Below, one piece after another: positions 1 to 6,591 of a stretch of DNA of 7,636 bases. Under the pieces are notes generated by a model that was given only the letters and a program-made list of their open reading frames with translations, was not told where the DNA came from and did no database searches. Within the stretch, counting starts at the first letter, position 1, and each line of letters opens with the position of its first letter. Where the stretch lies: assembly GCA_944358755.1 (NCBI GenBank), contig CALVRY010000053.1, positions 1 to 7,636 of the forward strand, given 5' to 3'. The translations under genes were made by a program, and so were the position numbers. This DNA is from an uncultured Bacilli bacterium (GTDB lineage: Bacteria; Bacillota_I; Bacilli_A; RFN20; CAG-826).

Positions 1-855
1 TTAACTGGTATGGATGCTTCTCTTGCTTGTCCATGGGGTTATTTAATTTGTTTTGCAATTAATGGCTTATGGTGGTTAGCTTTTACTGTTCCTCTATTTA
101 AAACCTATAAACAAAATTACTTCGTCGAAAGAGATACAACTCAAGGAAGTAAAGCAAAATCAATGTTTAAAGCAGTTGGTGATTCCTATATAAGAATTTG
201 GGAAATCTTTAAATATGCTAGAAAACACGCTGGAATTATCCTCTTTTTAATCGCTTTCTTCTTATATATTGATGGCGTTTATTCGATTATTGAACTTGCT
301 ATTAAAGTTGCTGGTGGATTTGGTGTTGGTCAAATTGATTCATTAATCGCTCTTGTCGCTGTTCAAGTTATTGCTTGTCCTTGCGCAATTGGAATGTCTT
401 ATTTAGCTAAGAAATTTGGCACAGAAAAAATGATTTTTGTTGGAATTCTTGGTTATTTATTCATTACAGTCTTTGCAATCTTTATTAATAATAACTGGAT
501 GTTCTGGATTTTAGCTGTTGCTGTTGGTATGTTCCAAGGTGGTATCCAAGCTTTATCAAGAAGCTACTTTACTCAAATTATTCCAAAGAATAAATCAGGT
601 GAGCTATTCTCCTTATTTGATGCTTTTGGAAAAGGCGCAAGCTTTATTGGAACACTTCTTTTTGGTATTATTTCACAAGCAACCGATTCATCAAATTTAG
701 GCATTATTCCTCTTGCTGTATTAGTTTTCGTTGGTGGTATCGTATTTATCTTCGCTGTTATTGTTAACAAAAAGAGTCAACACTTCATCGATGAAGAAAA
801 TAGCGTAATCGATAAAGAATTAAATATTACTTCAGAAACATTTGAAGAAAATTAA
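1..855 (+). CDS. UMF1/Atg22-family MFS transporter, C-terminal two thirds (5' end outside window)
   Basis: Integral membrane transporter of the major facilitator superfamily, UMF1 (Atg22-like) branch; the substrate is unknown. The frame is already open at base 1 (codons for L-T-G precede the Met at 10), so this Met is internal and the gene starts upstream. About 284 residues are visible against roughly 420-450 for complete family members. Counting from that Met, likely membrane segments lie near 10-30, 75-95, 109-133, 140-160, 164-184, 206-226 and 230-252. Family-typical stretches are NGLWWLAFTVPLF (18-30), FLYIDGVYSI (84-93), FQGGIQALSRS (175-185) and a GELFSLFDAFGKGASFIG region (197-214). 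An acidic cytoplasmic tail (DEEN...EEN) ends the protein. It converges on the dehydrogenase gene and shares a terminator with it. The family call is fairly sure; the substrate is not predictable. Confidence 0.88.
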   Translation, partial: LTGMDASLACPWGYLICFAINGLWWLAFTVPLFKTYKQNYFVERDTTQGSKAKSMFKAVGDSYIRIWEIFKYARKHAGIILFLIAFFLYIDGVYSIIELAIKVAGGFGVGQIDSLIALVAVQVIACPCAIGMSYLAKKFGTEKMIFVGILGYLFITVFAIFINNNWMFWILAVAVGMFQGGIQALSRSYFTQIIPKNKSGELFSLFDAFGKGASFIGTLLFGIISQATDSSNLGIIPLAVLVFVGGIVFIFAVIVNKKSQHFIDEENSVIDKELNITSETFEEN

Positions 856-880
856 TAACAAGAAAAACATTAATAATTAT

Positions 881-911
881 AAAAAACCTCTGCAAATCGC
901 AGAGATTTTTT
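881..911. terminator. Bidirectional rho-independent terminator between convergent genes
   Basis: A perfect 6-bp stem, CTCTGC (888-893) and GCAGAG (899-904), has a 5-base loop. A-run 881-886 lies on the left and a T-run from 906 on the right, so the hairpin is followed by a U-tract when read from either strand. It sits 25 bases after the transporter stop and overlaps the dehydrogenase stop codon (910-912), so it can end both transcripts. Confidence 0.88.
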
Positions 912-1752
912 ATAATTTGAATTCTTTCTTTTCTTTAGATGTATATACTTCCAAATTTCCTACACATCCACCATCACAGACAATATCTGTGCCAGTTAAA
1001 TATCCTAATCTTGGATCAATTAAATGTTTAAACAAGACTGCAATTTCTTCTGGATAACCAAATCTTTTAATAGAGTTATTTTTGAGGAACGCTTTACCTT
1101 GGCCGCTTTCAAGTTCTCCCATTGGTGTTTCAAAATTACCCGGAGAAACACTAACAACTCTGATTCCTTTTTCATACATTGAGTTAGCAACTCTTTTTGT
1201 ATACCAACAAACAAAGTTTTTACTAATAGGGTATCCCAAGCTTGTTTCCATCTTCTTTCCAAGAAGTCTTGATCTTTTAACAAGTTTTGTTATAAATTTC
1301 TTTTCATCTTTAAAGATAAAAGAATATTTTTTAATTGGTAACATTGCTTTTGGAAGCATATAAGCCGACATTGACGAAACATTTAAAATAACTGTTCCGC
1401 TTTTCATTACTTTAGCAAACTCTGTATCAACATAATGTGTACCTAAAGCATTGATTTTAAGGATAGTTTCGGCACTTCCCATATGTGGAGAAACACCTGC
1501 TGCATGAATTACAGCATCAATTTCACCTTTGCTAGTACAAAATTCAACTAACTTTTTGACATCTTCTCTATTTGAGACATCACAAGTTGTGCAAACAACA
1601 TCATATCCTTGATCATTAAATTCTTTAGCGGCTTTTTCAAGTTTAGCTAAAGTTCTACCAGTGATAACAATTGTATGGTCTTTGCCTAGTTCTTTAATTG
1701 TGGCAAGGCCCATTCCACTTCCACCACCAGTAATTACATATACATTTTTCAT
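910..1752 (-). CDS. SDR-family NAD(P)-dependent oxidoreductase with an active-site insert
   Basis: Classical-type short-chain dehydrogenase/reductase of 280 residues; it should interconvert an alcohol and a ketone (or a related substrate) using NAD(P)(H) in the cytoplasm. Visible signatures are the dinucleotide-binding TGGGSGMG (8-15), the HAAG counterpart of NNAG (83-86), Asn101, the catalytic serine in NVSS (probably Ser127), the YPISK Tyr174/Lys178 pair, SVSPGNFETPM (201-211), and DIVCDGG near the C terminus. Ser127 and Tyr174 are 47 residues apart, against about 12-14 in ordinary classical SDRs, so roughly 33 extra residues rich in Lys and Phe are inserted. A comparable long spacing is known in Comamonas 3-alpha-hydroxysteroid dehydrogenase/carbonyl reductase. 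It is the second gene of an operon: its ATG overlaps the preceding TGA (ATGA), and an AAGAAAGG Shine-Dalgarno lies at 1762-1769 inside the upstream gene. The substrate is unknown. Confidence 0.9.
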   Translation of the reverse strand: MKNVYVITGGGSGMGLATIKELGKDHTIVITGRTLAKLEKAAKEFNDQGYDVVCTTCDVSNREDVKKLVEFCTSKGEIDAVIHAAGVSPHMGSAETILKINALGTHYVDTEFAKVMKSGTVILNVSSMSAYMLPKAMLPIKKYSFIFKDEKKFITKLVKRSRLLGKKMETSLGYPISKNFVCWYTKRVANSMYEKGIRVVSVSPGNFETPMGELESGQGKAFLKNNSIKRFGYPEEIAVLFKHLIDPRLGYLTGTDIVCDGGCVGNLEVYTSKEKKEFKL

Positions 1753-2696
1753 CCTAAAATACCTTTCTTTGCGTCAAATATAAGAGAGAAATATTTCATC
1801 TCTTCACCTGGTTTAATACCATTGTGATTAACTTGTCCAATGAACTCATTAAGTGGCTCTTTGTCTAAGTCATTGTAATAAATATCATCAATTGTTTGTA
1901 AAGCATGTGCTAAATCAAGATAAGCTTTATCGATTAAATCATAAAAAGTGTCTTTACCTACTATCTCACCAGTAACGAAGTTTCTCCATTCTTTCTCTTG
2001 TAAATTTAAATAATCAATGTTTTGATTTATTTTCTTTAATTTTGGATGAGACATAGCATTAATCACGCTTGTTTTCATGAAATGAGAGAAAATAAACTTC
2101 CTAAAACCAAATAACTTAGAATTAATGCATCTATTAACTGTAAGCATTGTTTTAACGCTTTGATAATAACTCTTTTCAGTAATATTTTTGATGTTTAAGA
2201 ACTTAGCTAACTCATACATCATTTTTGAAACAAGTTTTAATTCTCTATTATCAACCTTTAAAATCTCTTTATAACTTGGTTTGTCGTTAAAGTTATCTTC
2301 AATTAAAACATCGATATCTGTTTCTAATAATGAATGATAGAAAGAATAGATTGTCCCACCTAATGGAAAACCCGTTTTAAAATAAATATAAGGATGACAT
2401 GTTCTATCTAAAACATAATGTGACATTAAACCTTTAACAAAAGATAGAAGAATTTCTTCATCTTCTGCATCTTCTGCTTGTTTTACATAATCAAGCAAAA
2501 AGGAAAAAGAAATAAACGAATCCATATCATGAAGATATGTTCCATATTTTCTTACATCTTTAATATTCTTTTTAAATGGATTGGTATATCCATAATAAAA
2601 GAATGGATCTGGCCCTTGCGAACCTAAATAAAACATTTTTTTGTGTGTTGGGAAATTCTGCTTTGAGAATTCGTAATGTGTAATCAAACTCGGCAT
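1749..2696 (-). CDS. Zinc-dependent phospholipase C-family protein (PF00882-like)
   Basis: A 315-residue protein with the N-terminal pattern of the zinc-dependent phospholipase C fold. Candidate metal ligands are His7 (ITHYEF), Asp30 (GSQGPDPF), His56 and Asp57 (YLHDMD), His93 and Asp97 (SHYVLD), His101 (TCHPY), and His121/Glu125 (YHSLLETDID), in the order expected for the trinuclear zinc site. The need for His7 supports the ATG at 2694-2696 as the true start. No signal peptide is seen, so it is probably cytoplasmic, unlike secreted clostridial alpha-toxin; many Bacilli carry such short, uncharacterised homologues. The C-terminal half (about 150-315) is helical and has no motif I recognise. 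It is the first gene of an operon with the dehydrogenase (4-base overlap). No Shine-Dalgarno precedes the start. Family is likely; actual phospholipase activity is unproven. Confidence 0.82.
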   Translation of the reverse strand: MPSLITHYEFSKQNFPTHKKMFYLGSQGPDPFFYYGYTNPFKKNIKDVRKYGTYLHDMDSFISFSFLLDYVKQAEDAEDEEILLSFVKGLMSHYVLDRTCHPYIYFKTGFPLGGTIYSFYHSLLETDIDVLIEDNFNDKPSYKEILKVDNRELKLVSKMMYELAKFLNIKNITEKSYYQSVKTMLTVNRCINSKLFGFRKFIFSHFMKTSVINAMSHPKLKKINQNIDYLNLQEKEWRNFVTGEIVGKDTFYDLIDKAYLDLAHALQTIDDIYYNDLDKEPLNEFIGQVNHNGIKPGEEMKYFSLIFDAKKGILG

Positions 2697-2704
2697 ACTA
2701 TATT

Positions 2705-2710
2705 ATTATA
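2705..2710 (-). promoter_or_regulatory. Candidate -10 box of the phospholipase-SDR operon
   Basis: A perfect TATAAT reads on the minus strand at 2710-2705. No clear -35 box is found at 16-18 bases upstream. With normal spacing transcription would begin near 2698, almost at the ATG (2696), which would make the message nearly leaderless. This fits the absence of a Shine-Dalgarno. AT-rich DNA produces such hexamers by chance, so confidence is modest. Confidence 0.4.
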
Positions 2711-2784
2711 GGCCGATTTATCAAAAAATACATTTTTAATATTTTGCGTGGCACAAATTTTTTTCGCATAGCTTCAACTCAAAC

Positions 2785-2813
2785 TTGATAATTTCCTGCG
2801 CCTTTGATAGTAT
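2785..2813 (+). promoter_or_regulatory. Probable sigma-A promoter of the tRNA-Ser gene
   Basis: A -35-like TTGATA (2785-2790) and a -10-like TAGTAT (2808-2813) are separated by 17 bases. Transcription would start near 2820, about ten bases before the mature tRNA 5' end. The -35 matches the consensus at five of six positions and the -10 at four of six. Confidence 0.6.
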
Positions 2814-2830
2814 ATTTAAGCACAAATCTT

Positions 2831-2921
2831 GGAGAAGTACCCAAGTGGCTGAAGGGGACGGTTTGCTAAACCGTTAGTAGGGGTAACCCTAGCGTGAGTT
2901 CAAATCTCATCTTCTCCGCCA
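2831..2921 (+). tRNA. tRNA-Ser(GCU)
   Basis: The full cloverleaf can be drawn. The acceptor stem is GGAGAAG (2831-2837) with CTTCTCC (2911-2917), followed by discriminator G2918 and an encoded CCA (2919-2921). The D-arm follows the acceptor. The anticodon arm is ACGGT/ACCGT (2858-2862, 2870-2874) with loop TTGCTAA, giving anticodon GCT at 2865-2867, which reads AGC and AGU serine codons. The long variable arm TAGGG-GTAA-CCCTA (2878-2891) is the class II hallmark of tRNA-Ser. The T-arm is GTGAG/CTCAT with loop TTCAAAT (2899-2905). It has its own promoter and terminator, so it is a single-gene unit. Confidence 0.97.
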
Positions 2922-2937
2922 GAATTTGCCCCCCAAT

Positions 2938-2964
2938 AAACGCGATCAAAAGTCGCGTTTTTTT
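2938..2964 (+). terminator. Rho-independent terminator of tRNA-Ser
   Basis: Stem CGCGA (2941-2945) pairs with TCGCG (2953-2957), extended by AAA/TTT, with a 7-base loop and a run of seven T (2958-2964). It lies 16 bases after the tRNA CCA end. Confidence 0.9.
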
Positions 2965-3247
2965 ATTTAATTTTTAGCTTTAAAATTCATGAAAATTTCC
3001 TAACTTTTTATTAAAATTTCTATAATTTTTTCGAAAATCTAAAAAAGTTAATTTTTCTGGAATTTTTTATAAAAAGCCTTGCAAAACCCTACTATTTTAA
3101 AGAAATTAACTTTTTTAGTGAATTTCTTTTAAACAAAAAATTAAAGATTCCACTTCATCACAAAAAGTAAATGTTTCGCAAATTCACAATGCTTTATTTG
3201 CATAGCTTCTGTTAAATAAAACACTTATGTTGAATCATGTATTTTAA
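2965..3247. other. Non-coding AT-rich spacer between tRNA-Ser and the ABC transporter stop
   Basis: No reading frame of useful length and no RNA gene is visible here. The stretch is very AT-rich. It contains the inverted repeat listed separately (3039-3118). It should hold the 3' end of the ABC transporter transcript, but no convincing terminator with a U-tract is seen on the minus strand. The only candidate is a weak GCAAAT/ATTTGC pair (3178-3183, 3196-3201). Confidence 0.6.
3039..3118. repeat. Perfect 16-bp inverted repeat with 48-bp spacer
   Basis: CTAAAAAAGTTAATTT (3039-3054) is matched base for base by its reverse complement AAATTAACTTTTTTAG (3103-3118). The 48 bases between contain AATTTTTTATAAAAAG, itself nearly palindromic. 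No target-site duplication is obvious. It could be a small non-autonomous element, a relic of one, or a long-loop RNA hairpin; the poly-A/T content lowers its weight. Confidence 0.55.
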
Positions 3248-6200
3248 TTATCGATTATTTATTGTATCTACAGGTTTTTTTCTTGATAAAAAGAAAACCG
3301 GTAGGAATGTCGCTAACAATGCAACGCCTATAGAAAGAGCCAATAATATTCCAAATTGTCTTATACCAAAGAAATAAAATGTTCCAAGATTATGAAGAGT
3401 AGATATAAACGCATCATTAATAAAATAAATACTTATTATTGCAGCAATACAAGCTAACAGAAAATTAACCATTGCGATAACAAGCGCTTCAGAGAAAAAT
3501 ATCTTAAAAACATCGCTAGATTTAGCACCAACTGCACGTAATATACCAATTTCCTTCTTTTTATATGCAATTGAAGATGAAATAAAGTTAGCAAGTAATA
3601 TTCCTGAAAAAATTGCCAAAGCTAAACCAATATAAATAAATATCATTGCTAAAATTTTCATTAAAGCTACAAACGACCCAATTGAGGAAGAAACAACATT
3701 TATAAGATAATATGATCTTCCTTCATCGTAAAAATCGTTTTGCTTAATTAAATCAAACAAAGTGTTGTTGTTATCAACATTTGTAAGTAAAACATCATAT
3801 GTAAAATTAACAAATTGCTTTATTTTACCAAAGATTATGTTTGGTAAAACAATCGATTTCATAAGTTTATATGTTGGATCTTTAACAAAGCCAACAATTT
3901 TTAAGTCTCCAAAACTATATTCTTGGTCTTTTCCACTTATATAATCATAAGTATTTAAAGACAATGTAAATTTTAAGTTTTTATAATTACTGTAGTTATT
4001 AAGTAAATAATCTTTAAATTCAATTTCTAAAATATATGAATTTTTTCCATTAAATCCGTTTGTTGATTGTGAATAGTTATCAAGCACAAAATCATGAACA
4101 TCTTCACTAAATTTGTCCGATAAAATAATTGAATTTTCCAAAATTAAAGAATAATAAGCAAAGACTTTCATTTCGTTGGTTAATTCAATATTTAAATCGA
4201 TAAATCCGTTATCTGTCTCAACTTTATAAAACTCTTTTGCGAATTTATCAAAAATTTCGCTTGTTGGAAGATTTTTCAAAGCATAGTCGTAAATAAAATA
4301 TTTCAATCCATTATTTTCTAAATCTGAAACGTTTTCAAATTCTTTATAATCTTCTACTCTTTTCCACTCATTTTTCTCTTTATCAAAAGAAAACGTAACC
4401 ATCGTTCTAACTTTATCTATTTCCTTAACACTTAATGTTTTGTCTAATTCTAAATAATTAGTTTTCATGTTTTCAGAAAGAAGAATTTCATCACTATTTA
4501 AAGTTGTTTTATTTGGATCAATAAAATAATAATCAGTACTTAAAGAGTCAAAATTTGCGAATAAATTTAAAGACAAGAAATCTTGATTGATTTGTTGAGG
4601 ATGAAGCGATAAGTTCAAACCGCCACCTTTTTGTTGATCACCTAAAAAACCATCTCCATTAAAATAACTATCTTCTTTTGACTTTGATACATAAATCATA
4701 TTTGGATAATTATTTAAAACTTCAAAACGGAATGTATCAGCCAAGTTAGAAATTCTTGCATCCGCATGAAGACTGTCAGCAATATAAAGTTCTTCCCACT
4801 TATTGTTTTCTTTGCTCATAGTATGGGTATCAATAAATCCACATATTTTATAAAATTCCCCATCAATCGCCACTATTTTGTCTAAAATATCGCCGTAACT
4901 TTTTATATCTGAATTCGAAATTTCAACTTTATTACTTTCATCGTCATAAGAAATTAGCCCAGCAAGCTTCATATTGTAAAGATGAAGATCAGTTAAAGCG
5001 ATTTCATATTCATCAATTGGTAAATGACCCGCAACTAATTCATAGCCTAACTCATTAAGTCTATTTTCATCTACATAAACAAACTTCATATCTCCATCGA
5101 GATAATTCAATTTTTCTCGATCAATATAGAAGAATTCACTATTATAGGTAAAATCAAAAACACCATCACTTTTAAGGCCATATTTATTTTCAAATTCAAC
5201 TTTATCTTCTTTTGTAAAATAATCCCTTACCTTGTTAATTGTGTCATCTTTTGTTTTGACTCCTTCATATTGTTGGATTTGGTAGTTTCTATTATCACTA
5301 TCTTTTAATGAATCATAGACTGTTGTTGCTTCATCAAAACTCCCCATTGAATCAGCAATACCAAACAAACCAAAAGAACAAACTGAAAGTAAAATTGTAA
5401 AAAATAATCTAATTGGTTTATTTTTTAATGCACTAACACCTATTTTAAAAGAATTTTTAATAGGTAAAGAAGATTTAATTAGTGAAAATTCACTACTATC
5501 TTTATATTTAATGGCATTTTCATCTGTTGCTTTAAATATTTCTCTATTTAAGTTATCATCAATTCTTGCAATTCTTTTAAATTCTTTATTGGATAACTCA
5601 TCAGATGTAATTAAAGTATCGCTTTCTTTTAGAACGTTATTAATTATTTCAATATCTTTTTCGTCTAATATATGGCCTTTTTTAAAAGCAAGGATGTGCT
5701 CATCAACTTTAATTAAACCAGAATCTTCTACATTAGGTTTCTCTCTAAATTTTTCAATATCAGAAATAACTTGACCATCTTTTAATTCAATGACTCTATC
5801 ACCATACATTTCAGCAAATTCTCTATCGTGAGAAACAACAATTACTAACTTATCATTTGCTAATTTCTTTAATGTATCAAAAACTTGAAGTCCAGTATTA
5901 GAGTCTAACGCGCCTGTTGGTTCATCAGCTAAAATTATCTCTGGATTTTTAATTAAGGCTCTAGCAATAGCTACTCTCTGTTTTTGTCCGCCCGATAATT
6001 CGTTTGGCTTTCTATTAGAAAAACCTTCTAAATCTACTCCTTTTAAAATATTTTGAAGTATTTCGTCAGTAGCTTTTTTTCCTTGAAGTTCTAAAGCTAA
6101 AGCAATGTTTTCACCAACACTAAATTCATCTAAAATGTTATATTCTTGAAATACAAAACCTAAGTAAGTGTTTCTATAGCTATCAAAATCAGCTTGAGTA

Positions 6201-6418
6201 AAATCTTTTGAGCTTTTTCCTTTGATGATGATTTCTCCTTCATCAATTACATCTAATCCGCCTAAAACATTTAATAAAGTAGATTTTCCACTTCCAGATT
6301 TTCCTAAAATAAAAACTAATCCTTTTTCTGGAAACTTAATTGAAACACCATTAAGTGCCTTTACTTCAGGACCTTTTTTTGGTTTATAACTTTTGAAAAT
6401 ATTTTTTACTTCAAGCAT
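3248..6418 (-). CDS. ABC transporter, fused ATPase and FtsX-like permease (MacB/LolCDE type) with a large ectodomain
   Basis: A single 1056-residue chain in the cell membrane, probably working as a dimer. The ATPase spans about 1-220: Walker A GKSGSGKST (39-47), Q-loop Gln91, signature LSGGQ (141-145), Walker B IILADEP (161-167), D-loop near 170-172 and H-loop His197, all intact and of the MJ0796/LolD/FtsE class. A cytoplasmic linker (about 221-335) is followed by TM1 (336-356), an extracellular region (about 357-915), and TM2-4 near 916-942, 977-999 and 1021-1043. The FtsX-type coupling segment KKKEIGILRAVGAKSSDVFK lies at 953-972. The layout is that of four-TM mechanotransmission (type VII) transporters. 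Start ATG 6416-6418 has AGGAG at 6425-6429, spaced 6 bases. No adaptor, hydrolase or two-component gene is adjacent, so peptide export, lipoprotein handling and cell-wall control all remain possible. Confidence 0.93.
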   Translation of the reverse strand: MLEVKNIFKSYKPKKGPEVKALNGVSIKFPEKGLVFILGKSGSGKSTLLNVLGGLDVIDEGEIIIKGKSSKDFTQADFDSYRNTYLGFVFQEYNILDEFSVGENIALALELQGKKATDEILQNILKGVDLEGFSNRKPNELSGGQKQRVAIARALIKNPEIILADEPTGALDSNTGLQVFDTLKKLANDKLVIVVSHDREFAEMYGDRVIELKDGQVISDIEKFREKPNVEDSGLIKVDEHILAFKKGHILDEKDIEIINNVLKESDTLITSDELSNKEFKRIARIDDNLNREIFKATDENAIKYKDSSEFSLIKSSLPIKNSFKIGVSALKNKPIRLFFTILLSVCSFGLFGIADSMGSFDEATTVYDSLKDSDNRNYQIQQYEGVKTKDDTINKVRDYFTKEDKVEFENKYGLKSDGVFDFTYNSEFFYIDREKLNYLDGDMKFVYVDENRLNELGYELVAGHLPIDEYEIALTDLHLYNMKLAGLISYDDESNKVEISNSDIKSYGDILDKIVAIDGEFYKICGFIDTHTMSKENNKWEELYIADSLHADARISNLADTFRFEVLNNYPNMIYVSKSKEDSYFNGDGFLGDQQKGGGLNLSLHPQQINQDFLSLNLFANFDSLSTDYYFIDPNKTTLNSDEILLSENMKTNYLELDKTLSVKEIDKVRTMVTFSFDKEKNEWKRVEDYKEFENVSDLENNGLKYFIYDYALKNLPTSEIFDKFAKEFYKVETDNGFIDLNIELTNEMKVFAYYSLILENSIILSDKFSEDVHDFVLDNYSQSTNGFNGKNSYILEIEFKDYLLNNYSNYKNLKFTLSLNTYDYISGKDQEYSFGDLKIVGFVKDPTYKLMKSIVLPNIIFGKIKQFVNFTYDVLLTNVDNNNTLFDLIKQNDFYDEGRSYYLINVVSSSIGSFVALMKILAMIFIYIGLALAIFSGILLANFISSSIAYKKKEIGILRAVGAKSSDVFKIFFSEALVIAMVNFLLACIAAIISIYFINDAFISTLHNLGTFYFFGIRQFGILLALSIGVALLATFLPVFFLSRKKPVDTINNR

Positions 6419-6424
6419 AAAATT

Positions 6425-6461
6425 CTCCTAGTATCGCTAGAAATTCTTTATCTATATTATA
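6425..6461 (-). promoter_or_regulatory. Candidate promoter -10 and Shine-Dalgarno of the ABC transporter
   Basis: TATAAT reads on the minus strand at 6461-6456, and AGGAG at 6429-6425 lies 6 bases before the ATG, giving a predicted leader of about 30 bases. No good -35 is seen at 17 bases. A TTGAAA at 6491-6486 is 24 bases away, which is too far, so an activator or a weak promoter is possible. Confidence 0.5.
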
Positions 6462-6479
6462 TACACAAAATAACTCAGT

Positions 6480-6558
6480 AGTTTGTTTCAAAAAGAGACG
6501 TTTAAAAAAATTTGTCTTAATTTAAGAAATTTCAATGTTTGTTTAGAAAGTTTGTTTC
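6480..6558. repeat. Two direct copies of AGTTTGTTTC upstream of the ABC transporter
   Basis: Identical 10-mers lie at 6480-6489 and 6549-6558, with a related TGTTTGTTTA at 6536-6545. All lie upstream of the ABC transporter start. They could be binding sites for a regulator, but a 10-base match in such AT-rich DNA is not strong evidence. Confidence 0.3.
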
Positions 6559-6564
6559 TATATT

Positions 6565-6591
6565 TTTAGTTTCAAAAATTTTGAAATTAAG
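6565..6591. repeat. Palindrome TTTCAAAAATTTTGAAA at the 3' end of the ATPase remnant
   Basis: TTTCAAAA (6570-6577) and TTTTGAAA (6579-6586) are perfect inverted copies around A6578. The flanks TTTAG (6565-6569) and TTAAG (6587-6591) extend the hairpin with G-U wobble pairs. It abuts the stop of the ATPase remnant (6587-6589). It may be a degenerate terminator of that gene or an operator for the ABC transporter. It contains almost no G-C pairs, so a terminator role is weak. Confidence 0.4.

Noticed and set aside
1082..1363. Plus-strand open frame of 93 codons
   Set aside because: It lies antisense inside the dehydrogenase gene, whose catalytic motifs are clear in the other strand.
2899..2921. 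tRNA-Ser 3' end as a phage or island attachment site
   Set aside because: No second copy of the tRNA 3' end and no integrase gene are visible in the window.
3178..3201. GCAAAT/ATTTGC pair as a terminator for the ABC transporter
   Set aside because: Only 6 bp with a 12-base loop and no following U-tract on the minus strand.
2766..3209. Direct repeat GCATAGCTTC at 2766-2775 and 3200-3209 flanking the tRNA gene
   Set aside because: A 10-base match is expected many times by chance in a 7.6-kb AT-rich window; the flanks do not extend it.
5511..5774. Plus-strand open frame of 87 codons
   Set aside because: It is antisense to the conserved ABC transporter, has no ribosome site, and its serine/leucine-rich text is typical of a shadow frame.
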